NCBI RefSeq assembly: GCF_030286555.1
Contig: NZ_JASVWF010000004.1
Span: 1 to 64,000 of the forward strand
Direction of reading: 5' to 3'
DNA from: Actinomycetospora termitidis
Lineage (GTDB): Bacteria; Actinomycetota; Actinomycetes; Mycobacteriales; Pseudonocardiaceae
DNA length: 64,000 bases
In this document: in pieces, positions 1 through 8,589 of the stretch
Layout: each line of letters opens with the position of its first letter
How positions within the stretch are numbered: the first letter of the stretch is position 1
Translations under genes and position numbers: made by a program
Notes under the pieces: model-generated
What the model was told of the DNA's origin: nothing
The model's database searches: none
Seen by the model: only the letters and a program-made list of their open reading frames with translations

Positions 1-527
1 CGGATCATGGTGTCGCGGATGACCTCGACGTGCCCGTCACCCACGGTGCCGTCATCGACGTAGGAGCTGGTGGCCGGGAGGTCGGCGGGCACCACCGCCC
101 CCGACGGTGAGGTGGTCTCGTGCAGCGCGGCGGCGTGCTTGGCCAGCCGGTTGGTCTCGGCCGGGTCCAGGCGCACGTGATCCGCGAGCAGCCGCGACAG
201 GTGCCGGTAGCCGGACTCCGCCAACGCGTCGCTGGCCTTCAGGACGGTCAGCGCCCGGTACACCTGCGCCCCCGCGAGTCGATAGGCCCTCACGGCGTCG
301 GCTATCTCGGCCAGCGCCTCCCGCGACCGTGCCGACAGGCCGTCCTCGTCCCGGTCCCCGTCGTCGGGTTCGACTCCGGGGACGGCCCATTCCGGTTCGT
401 CGGCGGGTGGCCGTAGCGGCAGGACCCGGGCCAGGCGTTCGGCCGGCTCCACGGGTGGGGGTGGGGTGTGCTCGACGCGGGGACGCCAGGACCCGTTCGG
501 GTCCAGGAACCACACCGCCGCCGTCAT
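1..527 (-). CDS. 13E12-repeat / DUF222 family protein, C-terminal part outside window
   Basis: The reading frame opens at ATG 527-525 (MTAAVWFLDPNGSW) and stays open for 175 codons until it leaves the left edge of the window. After a Pro/Asp/Glu-rich N-terminal stretch it becomes a helical segment (SREALAEIADAVRAYRLAGA, then YRHLSRLLADHVRLDPAETN) typical of the DUF222 domain of actinobacterial 13E12-repeat proteins. These usually end in an HNH nuclease domain, which would lie outside the window and cannot be seen. Family members are multicopy in mycobacteria and Pseudonocardiaceae, and several are SOS-induced in M. tuberculosis. A perfect LexA-type palindrome lies 10 nt upstream of this start, which fits. 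A competing GTG at 531 opens a different frame without family character. It is divergent from the DyP gene. Confidence 0.8.
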   Translation of the reverse strand, partial: MTAAVWFLDPNGSWRPRVEHTPPPPVEPAERLARVLPLRPPADEPEWAVPGVEPDDGDRDEDGLSARSREALAEIADAVRAYRLAGAQVYRALTVLKASDALAESGYRHLSRLLADHVRLDPAETNRLAKHAAALHETTSPSGAVVPADLPATSSYVDDGTVGDGHVEVIRDTMI

Positions 528-537
528 GCACTCATCA

Positions 538-553
538 TCGAACACGTGTTCGA
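538..553. promoter_or_regulatory. LexA (SOS) box upstream of the DUF222 gene
   Basis: TCGAACACGTGTTCGA is a perfect 16-bp palindrome. It fits the Gram-positive/mycobacterial SOS box CGAAC-N4-GTTCG. It ends 10 nt before the ATG of the DUF222 gene, a position where a repressor would block initiation. The DyP gene on the other strand starts about 80 nt away and might share the control. Confidence 0.85.
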
Positions 554-631
554 GAAGATCAAGAGCCGTTCGGAGCAACCTCTGCAGTAGCGTCCGGGCC
601 GATCTCGTCCACCACCGTCGGAGGTCGTCCC

Positions 632-1516
632 GTGCCCGTCCCGCAGAACGGCATCCTGGCCCTCGGTACCGCGTCCCACGCCTACCTCGAGTTCGACGCG
701 GGCGACGACCCGACCGCGCTGGTCACGGCTGCCGCCGGCCTCGCGGCGTCGGTGAAGACCACCGGCGCGACCAGCGTCGTCGTCGGGATCCGCCCCGAGC
801 TGTGGGCCCGTGTCTCGCCGGACCGGGCGCCGGACGCGCACGGGTTCGACGAGCCGGTCGTGGGCCCGGACGGGTTCACGATGCCCGCGACGCAGCACGA
901 CGCGGTCGTGTGGGTCGCGGGCGGCGACCGGTCCACGGTGTTCGACGAGGCCGCGGCCGTGGTCGGGACGCTCGGACCCGTGGCGCACCTCGTCGAGGAG
1001 CTCCCCGCCTGGTCGCACCACGCCGACCGCGACCTCACCGGCTTCGAGGACGGCACCGAGAACCCGCCGGCCCTCGAGGCTCCCGGGGTCGTGACGATTC
1101 CCGACGGTGTCCGGGGCGCGGGCGGCTCCGTCCTGCTGGTGCAGAAGTGGGTGCACGAGCTCGCGTGGCTCTCGCTGGACACGGCGACCCAGGAGGCGGT
1201 GATCGGCCGCAGCAAGGCCGAGAGCGTCGAGCAGGACCCGAAGGCCGAGGACGCGCACGCCGGGCGCACCGACCAGGACACCTACGGGCACATCTTCCGC
1301 CGCAACACCGCGTGGGGCTCCTCGGAGCGCCACGGGACGATGTTCGTGGGGTTCTGCGCCGAGCAGCGGCCGCTCGCGGCGATGCTGGACGCGATGGTGG
1401 GCAAGGACGGGCCCCGGGACGCCCTCACCCGCTGGACGACCCCGCTGACCGGCGCCTACTACGTCGTTCCCGCCGCGGACGCCCTGGCCGCGCTGGCACC
1501 TGCGACCGACGACTGA
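632..1516 (+). CDS. DyP-type haem peroxidase, YfeX-like (class P)
   Basis: 294 residues from GTG 632, about the usual length of short DyP peroxidases. The family signature GFEDGTENP is at 137-145, with the catalytic Asp at 140. The likely proximal haem ligand is His209 (DAHAGR) and the distal Arg is 223/224 in FRRNTAWG. It would use hydrogen peroxide to oxidise dyes, phenolics or porphyrin-like substrates. There is no Tat or Sec signal peptide, so it is probably cytoplasmic. No encapsulin gene is nearby, although many actinobacterial DyPs are encapsulin cargo. An open frame continues upstream of 632, but the family-like sequence starts at PVPQNGILALG, so the GTG is preferred. Confidence 0.88.
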   Translation: MPVPQNGILALGTASHAYLEFDAGDDPTALVTAAAGLAASVKTTGATSVVVGIRPELWARVSPDRAPDAHGFDEPVVGPDGFTMPATQHDAVVWVAGGDRSTVFDEAAAVVGTLGPVAHLVEELPAWSHHADRDLTGFEDGTENPPALEAPGVVTIPDGVRGAGGSVLLVQKWVHELAWLSLDTATQEAVIGRSKAESVEQDPKAEDAHAGRTDQDTYGHIFRRNTAWGSSERHGTMFVGFCAEQRPLAAMLDAMVGKDGPRDALTRWTTPLTGAYYVVPAADALAALAPATDD

Positions 1517-1517
1517 C

Positions 1518-2390
1518 TCACCGGGTGCCGACCAGCACCGGCCGTCCGACCCCCTCGGACTGCAGCCGCGAGCAGTCACCCGGCACCGGGACGGGGAGCG
1601 GCCCCGTGCCCAGGGCCCGCAGGGTGAGCCCGATCGCCAGACCCGCCGTCGGGAGCTGGCCGTGGCCGATGAGGATGTCGTCGCAGACGGCCTGCAGCCG
1701 GATCGAGCGGACGCCGGGCAGGGCGGAGGACTCCGGCGGGGTGACGGTCTGGTCCTGGTCGGTCCACAGCGAGAGCCAGGGGACGTCCGGGCGGTCACCG
1801 GTCTGGAGACGGGCCAGCAACGAGCTGCCGGGCGCGAGCTGCTGGCACGCGCGGGGGCATGCGCCCGGCACGAGCGCACCGCCCGCCGCCGCGAGCTCGG
1901 CGCCCTGCAACGGGGAGCCGAGCGTCACGAACCGGCGGATCGCGGGCGCCGTCGTCCCCGACTGCAGGTACAGCCACGAGGCGACACCGCCCGCGGAGTA
2001 GCCGATGAGGTCGACGCTGGTGGCGCCGTCGTGGCGGATCAGGTCGCGCACGGTGTCGTCGATCGCCGCCGCCTGTGCGGCGAAGTCCCCCGTCCCGCCG
2101 TCAGGAAGATCCACGACGACGGCGGGTCGGCCGACCACCTGGAGGCGCAGGGCGAGGGCCTGCAGCGCCGCGGTGTTCCCGCCGTAGCCGGGGACGAGGA
2201 CGACCGGGCCCATCACCGCCGGGTCGGCCTTCGGCGGGACCGCGTACTCGCGGGCGACCGACACCCCCACGAGCACGGTCACCGCGAGCACGATCCCGAC
2301 CATCACCAGCACGAACAGCCGCCGGCGCGGCGCGAGGCCGCCCAGGGGCGCACGGTCGGGCCAGCGATTCACGACCTCCAGTGTGCCCAT
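1518..2390 (-). CDS. Membrane-anchored or secreted alpha/beta hydrolase, lipase-like
   Basis: 290 residues. A basic N-terminus is followed by one hydrophobic segment at about 25-46 (signal anchor or uncleaved signal), then an alpha/beta-hydrolase fold. VVLVPGYGGN at 63-72 is the oxyanion-hole region. GYSAGG at 130-135 carries nucleophile Ser132, Asp211 or Asp213 (WTDQDQTV) is a plausible acid, and His243 (IGHGQLP) completes the triad. Cys178/Cys182 (CPRAC) and others suggest disulfides outside the membrane. The closest family is the class-2 triacylglycerol lipase / PGAP1-like esterases; the substrate cannot be read. Its stop is 1 nt from the DyP stop (convergent). Its start faces the next gene. 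Confidence 0.75.
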   Translation of the reverse strand: MGTLEVVNRWPDRAPLGGLAPRRRLFVLVMVGIVLAVTVLVGVSVAREYAVPPKADPAVMGPVVLVPGYGGNTAALQALALRLQVVGRPAVVVDLPDGGTGDFAAQAAAIDDTVRDLIRHDGATSVDLIGYSAGGVASWLYLQSGTTAPAIRRFVTLGSPLQGAELAAAGGALVPGACPRACQQLAPGSSLLARLQTGDRPDVPWLSLWTDQDQTVTPPESSALPGVRSIRLQAVCDDILIGHGQLPTAGLAIGLTLRALGTGPLPVPVPGDCSRLQSEGVGRPVLVGTR

Positions 2391-2408
2391 GATCGGGTGG
2401 GTCCGCGT

Positions 2409-2414
2409 TAGCGT
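2409..2414 (+). promoter_or_regulatory. Probable -10 hexamer (TAGCGT) of the SCO6745-family gene
   Basis: TAGCGT lies 7 nt before GTG 2422, so transcription would begin at or next to the start codon. This favours GTG 2422 over the open upstream frame, which would also run into the divergent hydrolase gene. Confidence 0.4.
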
Positions 2415-2421
2415 GCGCCCC

Positions 2422-3288
2422 GTGGAGCACAGCGACGTCGCCCGCCTGTACCGCCGGCTCGAGCCCCTGCACTCGATGATCTACTTCGCGCCCGAGGTCG
2501 GCGAGGAGCTCTCACCGCTGGGGATCACGCACCCACGTGCGCAGTACTTCGCGCAGCGCTCGGCCGCGATGGGCGCGGTGGGGCCCGGGGTCGTGGCCGC
2601 GACCTACTACAACTTCAACCCGGCCCTGATCGCCCGCTTCGTGCCGATGATCTGGTCCTCGGCATCGCCCGCGGACGTCCTGAACGCCCGGCTGCGCGCC
2701 GCCGACTCGGCCCTGCGCCGCCTGCTCGGGGACGCCGTGTCCTCCCGCGAGTGCGAACGCGCGGGTGTGCTCGCCCGCCGCGCCTCCGAGGCGTGCACGA
2801 CGGAGGACCGCGTGCTCTACGCCGCGCACGCCGACCTCCCGTGGCCCGACGAGCCGCACCTCGTGCTCTGGCACGCGATCACGCTCCTGCGCGAGTACCG
2901 CGGCGACGGCCACCTGCACGCCCTGCTCGGCGCCGGGCTCTCCGGGCTCGAGGCGCTGATCCTGCACACCGCCACCGGGCGCGGCTTCCTGCCGGAGGTC
3001 GCCCAGGCCACGCGGGGGTGGTCGGTCGAGCAGTGGAACGACGCCTCCGCCGGCCTCCGGGAACGGGGCCTTCTCGACGGCGGGTCGCTGACGCCGGAGG
3101 GGGCGGCGCTGCGTGACGGCGTCGAGGCCGAGACGTCACGCCTGTCCGCGGCCCCGTGGGAGTCGCTGGGCGACGACGCCGCCGAGCTCGCCGAACTCGG
3201 CGGCGGCCTGACCAAGCGCCTCCTCGCGTCGGGCGCCTTCCCCGACGGCGTGTTCGCGCCGGGGTCGGACCGCTCGTCGAAGGCCTGA
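2422..3288 (+). CDS. SCO6745-family protein of unknown function
   Basis: 288 residues (VEHSDVARLYRRLEPLHSMIYF...). The sequence resembles the actinobacterial SCO6745 family. It shows the leading RRLEPLHS...YFAPE block, a central YYNFNPALIARFVPMIWSSASP segment that in this family follows a small helical domain, and a C-terminal part with WSVEQWNDASAGLRERGLL, which looks like a winged-helix element. No enzyme motif, signal peptide or membrane segment is visible. The function is unknown; a regulator-like fold is only a guess. It is divergent from the hydrolase and convergent with the small membrane protein at 3418. Confidence 0.65.
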   Translation: MEHSDVARLYRRLEPLHSMIYFAPEVGEELSPLGITHPRAQYFAQRSAAMGAVGPGVVAATYYNFNPALIARFVPMIWSSASPADVLNARLRAADSALRRLLGDAVSSRECERAGVLARRASEACTTEDRVLYAAHADLPWPDEPHLVLWHAITLLREYRGDGHLHALLGAGLSGLEALILHTATGRGFLPEVAQATRGWSVEQWNDASAGLRERGLLDGGSLTPEGAALRDGVEAETSRLSAAPWESLGDDAAELAELGGGLTKRLLASGAFPDGVFAPGSDRSSKA

Positions 3289-3333
3289 GCCGACGACGTT
3301 CGACGGCCGACCGCACCGGCCTCTCGCCGAGAG

Positions 3334-3377
3334 GTACATGAGGCACGTCAGCGTGCCGCTGAGCGTGCCTCATGTAC
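3334..3377. terminator. Bidirectional hairpin between convergent genes
   Basis: Arms 3334-3353 and 3357-3377 pair over 20 bp with one bulged base and a 3-nt loop (TGC). It lies between the ends of the SCO6745-family gene (+) and the 68-residue membrane protein (-). There is no U-tract, which is normal for high-GC actinobacteria. Confidence 0.65.
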
Positions 3378-3417
3378 TCCTGATCATGAGCGAGGAGCCC
3401 CACACGGGGTCACGGCC

Positions 3418-3624
3418 CTACGGCAGGCGCTGCGCGTCCTGCGGGGAGCCCACCTCCCCGCGCGACTGCGACCGCTTCGCGAGCCACATGCCGCCGCCGA
3501 TCACGAGCGCGCCCGCGATCAGCCAGCCGAGCGCGCCGAGCAACCAGTGCACGAGCGGCAGGACCACCCCACCGAGCAGCACGAGCGCGCCGATACCGAC
3601 CAGGATCCACACCACGATCTTCAT
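3418..3624 (-). CDS. Small two-helix membrane protein
   Basis: 68 residues from ATG 3624 (MKIVVWILVGIGALVLLGG...), preceded by a good GGAGG ribosome binding site 10 nt upstream. There are two hydrophobic helices, about 3-22 and 27-48, the first mostly Val/Ile/Leu and the second glycine-rich. A short basic and polar tail (AKRSQSRGEVGSPQDAQRLP) follows. It is a typical actinobacterial small membrane protein without an assignable function. Antisense frames over it are composition shadows. Confidence 0.7.
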   Translation of the reverse strand: MKIVVWILVGIGALVLLGGVVLPLVHWLLGALGWLIAGALVIGGGMWLAKRSQSRGEVGSPQDAQRLP

Positions 3625-3681
3625 GACACCGATCCTCCGTGCGGGTGCGGTCCGCGGGATCGGGGTGCGACCCTGAGATTC

Positions 3682-4704
3682 ATGCGGGTCACCGTGGTCG
3701 GCGCCGGGATCGTGGGGCTCGCGACGGCGGACGCGCTCGTCCGGCGCGGCCACCGGGTCACGGTGCTCGAGGCGCACCGGCCGATGGGCGCCCGCAGCGC
3801 CGGCGCCTCCCGGATCTTCCGTCTGGCCCACGGCGACCCGGAGCTCGTCGCGGCGGCCACCGAGGCCCGGCGGCTGTGGGACGACTGGTCGGAGCGCGCC
3901 GGCCGGCCGCTCCTGGGTGAGGAGGGCGCAGTCGTCTCCGGGCCGCGGGTCGACGAGTGGGCGGCCGCGATGATTGCCGCGGGCGCGGCGCACGAGGTGG
4001 GCCACCCGCCGTCGGGAACGCTCGGGAGGACCGACGGACCGGTGCTCCACGACCCGGCCGGGGGAGCCCTCGACCTCGCCGGCGCGGGCCGGATGCTGCA
4101 GGAGGCGCTGCGGGAGCACCTGCGTCCCGGCCGCGTCGTGGACCTCGACGAGTTCGACGCGGACGCGATCGTCCTGACGGCGGGTGCGGGCACGGCGGAG
4201 CTGGCCGCGCAGCGCGGGATCGCCGTGCCGGACGAGCTCTGCCACCACGTGCGGTTCGCCTTCCGCCTCCGCGAGCAGCCCACGGCCGTTCCACCCGCCC
4301 ACCTCGACGGCACCCCCGGTCCGGCGCTGGCCTCGACCTACCAGCACCGCACGCCCGAGGGGCACTGGGCGATCGGGGGCCACCTCCCCGACGAGCTCAC
4401 GACGACGGCGGACCACTCCCTCGACGACGTCCGTCGCCGGTCCCTCGACGCGATCGTCGCCCACGTCCGCGAACGCATCGGCGAGCTCGACCCCGAACCG
4501 GTCGGCGAGGTCACCTGCACGCCGACCGCGGGGGAGGGCGACGGGGTGCGCACGGCCCGCGTCGGGAACGTGCACGCGCTCTGGGGCGGCAACCTCGCGA
4601 AGTTCGCCCCGTTGCTCGGGGAGCGCCTGGCCGAAGCGGTCGTGCACGACCACGTGGCGCACGCCATCGGTCCACCCGACGACCCGGCGGATCACGGTCG
4701 GTAA
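3682..4704 (+). CDS. FAD-dependent oxidoreductase, DAO / sarcosine-oxidase type
   Basis: 340 residues from ATG 3682. The N-terminal VVGAGIVGLATADALVRRGH at about 4-23 is a dinucleotide-binding motif, followed by VLEAHRP, where the acidic residue binds the ADP ribose. ARSAGASRIFRLAHGDPEL resembles the region after the Rossmann motif in monomeric sarcosine oxidases and related amine oxidases. Near the C-terminus, RVGNVHALWGGNLAKFAPLLGERLAE corresponds to the usual FAD-contact strand and helix. An oxidase of an N-methyl or amino compound is most likely; the substrate is unknown. Transcription runs on toward typA, but typA seems to have its own promoter overlapping this stop. Confidence 0.8.
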   Translation: MRVTVVGAGIVGLATADALVRRGHRVTVLEAHRPMGARSAGASRIFRLAHGDPELVAAATEARRLWDDWSERAGRPLLGEEGAVVSGPRVDEWAAAMIAAGAAHEVGHPPSGTLGRTDGPVLHDPAGGALDLAGAGRMLQEALREHLRPGRVVDLDEFDADAIVLTAGAGTAELAAQRGIAVPDELCHHVRFAFRLREQPTAVPPAHLDGTPGPALASTYQHRTPEGHWAIGGHLPDELTTTADHSLDDVRRRSLDAIVAHVRERIGELDPEPVGEVTCTPTAGEGDGVRTARVGNVHALWGGNLAKFAPLLGERLAEAVVHDHVAHAIGPPDDPADHGR

Positions 4705-4707
4705 CCT
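4702..4707 (+). promoter_or_regulatory. Probable -10 hexamer (TAACCT) of typA
   Basis: TAACCT overlaps the stop codon of the upstream oxidoreductase and leaves a leader of about 30 nt before GTG 4746, unlike the leaderless arrangement seen at other genes in this window. Confidence 0.35.
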
Positions 4708-4745
4708 GGGAAGGACCGCAGCCCTCCATCAGGAAGCCTCTCCTC

Positions 4746-6677
<1,932 letters not shown>

Positions 6678-6684
6678 TCGCGGC

Positions 6685-6733
6685 GGGGCTCCTCGATCCG
6701 TCACAGTGATCTCCGACGGAGCGAGGAGGCCCC
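6685..6733 (+). promoter_or_regulatory. Hairpin covering the ribosome binding site of the next gene
   Basis: Arm 6685-6695 (GGGGCTCCTCG) pairs with 6722-6733 (CGAGGAGGCCCC, one bulge), and CCGTC 6698-6702 pairs with GACGG 6715-6719. The 3' arm contains the GAGGAGG Shine-Dalgarno sequence of the gene starting at 6736. It may terminate typA mRNA, hide the ribosome binding site, or both. Confidence 0.5.
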
Positions 6734-6735
6734 CG

Positions 6736-7449
6736 ATGACCGTGAGCTTCGACGTCCGCATCGACGACGGGCGGATCACCGCGGTCTGGATGCTCGGGTC
6801 GTTCCTCCTGGTGTTCCTGGTGACCCGCGTGATCACCCGCCTGATCCGGGCGGGCCGCGGGCCGTTCCGCGACACCTCGGTCGGCGGGGTCCACGTCCAC
6901 CACCTCGTCTACGGCATCGCCCTGATGCTGCTCGCCGGGGCGGGCGAGTTCATCTACCGACCCGACGGTGCCTGGCGGACGGTGCTGGCGGTCGCGTTCG
7001 GGGCGGGCGCGGCGCTCGCCCTCGACGAGTTCGCGCTCTGGCTGCGCCTCGCCGACGTCTACTGGTCCGACGAGGGCCGGATCTCGGTCGACGCGGTGCT
7101 GATGGTGGCCGTCGTCGGGACCCTGCTGGTGCTCGGGGCCAACCCGTTCGGGACGACGGGTGAGGACGGTGCCCTCGGCGTGGCGATCTCGATCGTCGTG
7201 ACGACGGGCGCGGCGGTCACCGCGGCGTTCAAGGGCAAGTTCGTCACGGCCGTCGTCGGCATCCTCCTGCCGCCGATCGCGCTGCTCGGGGCGCTGCGCC
7301 TGGCGCGGCCGGGTTCACCCTGGGCCCGCCGCCGGTACACCCCCGGGTCCCGCCGGGACCTCCGCGCCCGGGCCCGTTATCCCGACGGTGCCCGCAACCC
7401 CTGGGACCGGGTCGTGGACCTGGTCGGCGGGGTGGCGCGGAAGCCGTGA
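6736..7449 (+). CDS. Integral membrane protein, unknown function
   Basis: 237 residues from ATG 6736 with GAGGAGG 7 nt upstream. About five hydrophobic segments are visible: WMLGSFLLVFLVTRVITRLI, LVYGIALMLLAGAGEFIY, LAVAFGAGAALALDEFALWL, VLMVAVVGTLLVLGA and a pair at ISIVVTTGAAVTAAFKG / AVVGILLPPIALLGAL. A conserved-looking HVHHLVYG motif sits just before helix 2 and a DEFALWL acidic pair in helix 3, which together could hold a metal. The tail is basic (RRRYTPGSRRDLRARARYP). I do not recognise a characterised family. It follows typA by 58 nt, with the hairpin between them. Confidence 0.65.
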   Translation: MTVSFDVRIDDGRITAVWMLGSFLLVFLVTRVITRLIRAGRGPFRDTSVGGVHVHHLVYGIALMLLAGAGEFIYRPDGAWRTVLAVAFGAGAALALDEFALWLRLADVYWSDEGRISVDAVLMVAVVGTLLVLGANPFGTTGEDGALGVAISIVVTTGAAVTAAFKGKFVTAVVGILLPPIALLGALRLARPGSPWARRRYTPGSRRDLRARARYPDGARNPWDRVVDLVGGVARKP

Positions 7450-7845
7450 TCCGCGGCATCGTCGGCGCTGGGTGACCTTGTCGCGTGGATTCACCGCGAT
7501 AAGGCGCGGACCCGGCGACGGGAACCCCCGACAAGGTGCCTTCAGCGCGGCCAGCGCGCACCCGAACCATGATCAACGAGCACTCTCGGCGGCCCGCCGG
7601 TCCCGCCAGTCACCGCAAGTGCTCGCTCGACGTACTCCGGTCGTCGCTGACCCTGCCCGAACAGCCGCGGGACGCGCCTTGTCGCGGGGAACTGCCCACC
7701 CCCGGCCACCTTGTCGTTGAGAATCACAGCGACAAGGTGCTCCCGTCCGGTCGCTGCCCGCCGGAGCGGTGATCAACGAGCACTCTCGGCGGGCCACCGC
7801 CGCGGCGGACCACCGCAGGTGCTCGCTCGACGCGCCGGGCCTGCC
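7450..7845. repeat. 396-bp gap made of two copies of a composite repeat
   Basis: No credible gene. Two 62-bp elements (7571-7632 and 7771-7832), exactly 200 bp apart, share GATCAACGAGCACTCTCGGC and GCTCGCTCGACG ends. Their arms CGAGCAC/GTGCTCG can fold back. Each is preceded by a TTGTCG/CGACAA hairpin: 7476-7485 with 7495-7504, and 7707-7716 with 7730-7739. Further loose copies of CCTTGTCG or CGACAAGG occur at about 7530 and 7677. The neighbours on both sides are membrane-protein genes pointing into the gap. Confidence 0.6.
7707..7739. repeat. Perfect 10-bp inverted repeat (CACCTTGTCG/CGACAAGGTG)
   Basis: Arms 7707-7716 and 7730-7739 with a 13-nt loop. It could end transcription of either convergent gene, or be part of the duplicated composite repeat. 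Confidence 0.6.
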
Positions 7846-8535
7846 TCACGACCCGTCGTCGGGAACCCGGAGGACCTGGGTCGGAGCCTCCATCTTCTTG
7901 ACGGCCCGGTGCTTGCGGTACCGCTTGACCAGCATGAACCCGACGAGGGCCACCAGCAGCACCAGCACGACCGTCTGGAACACGCCCGCGTACTGCTCCA
8001 CCAGGTGCCACTGCGTGCCCAGGGCGTAGCCGCCGCCGACGAACACGGAGTTCCAGATCAGGCTGCCGAGCGCCGTGAAGAGCGTGAACTCCCACCAGGG
8101 CATGCGGCGCTGCCCGGCCGGGATCGACACGAACGACCGCACGCCCGGGATCATCCGCCCCCAGAACACCGAGGCGCGGCCGTGCCGGTCGAACCACGAC
8201 TCGGCCTTCGCCACGTCGTCCTCGCTGACCAGCGGCATCCGGGCCAGCGTGCGCCGGACCCAGCCGTCGCTGCACAGCATCCCCACGAGGTAGAGCGCGA
8301 ACGCCCCGACGACCGACCCCGCCGTCGTCCAGATCACCGCGGCCCAGACCGAGAACTCCCCCCGACCCGCCGCGAAGCCCGCCAGCGGCAGGACGATCTC
8401 GGACGGGATCGGGGGGAACACGTTCTCGAGGGCGACGATCAGTCCGGCGCCGGGGGCGCCGAACGAGGCCATCAGGTCGGTCGCCCAGCCGGCGAGACCG
8501 CCGTCATCCGGGGGAGGGGCCTGCAGCGGGAGCAT
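7846..8535 (-). CDS. DedA / VTT-domain membrane protein
   Basis: 229 residues. The DedA signature is present: ENVFPPIPSEIVLPLAGF after the first helix, then WTTAGSVVGAFALYLVG, the amphipathic FDRHGRASVFWGRMIPGVRSFVSIPAGQRRM re-entrant region with its conserved Arg and Gly residues, and TALGSLIWNSVFVGGGYALG. Family members are polytopic inner-membrane proteins linked to lipid scrambling or undecaprenyl-phosphate recycling, proton-motive force and drug tolerance. The C-terminus is basic (KRYRKHRAVKK). Its 3' end points into the repeat-filled gap. It lies downstream of gnd on the same strand, 55 nt after it. Confidence 0.9.
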   Translation of the reverse strand: MLPLQAPPPDDGGLAGWATDLMASFGAPGAGLIVALENVFPPIPSEIVLPLAGFAAGRGEFSVWAAVIWTTAGSVVGAFALYLVGMLCSDGWVRRTLARMPLVSEDDVAKAESWFDRHGRASVFWGRMIPGVRSFVSIPAGQRRMPWWEFTLFTALGSLIWNSVFVGGGYALGTQWHLVEQYAGVFQTVVLVLLVALVGFMLVKRYRKHRAVKKMEAPTQVLRVPDDGS

Positions 8536-8589
8536 GATCTCTCAACGTCCGTGATGTCCGGATTTCTCCCGCCGGGCGGCCCCTGAGAT

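Noticed and set aside
360..385. tRNA T-arm-like GGTTCGACTCC.
   Set aside because: No acceptor stem or D-arm can be paired around it, and it lies within the DUF222 coding sequence.
3957..4745. An N-terminal extension of typA of 263 codons in an open frame.
   Set aside because: It is out of frame with, and entirely inside, the FAD oxidoreductase gene. TypA homologues start at the GTPase domain.
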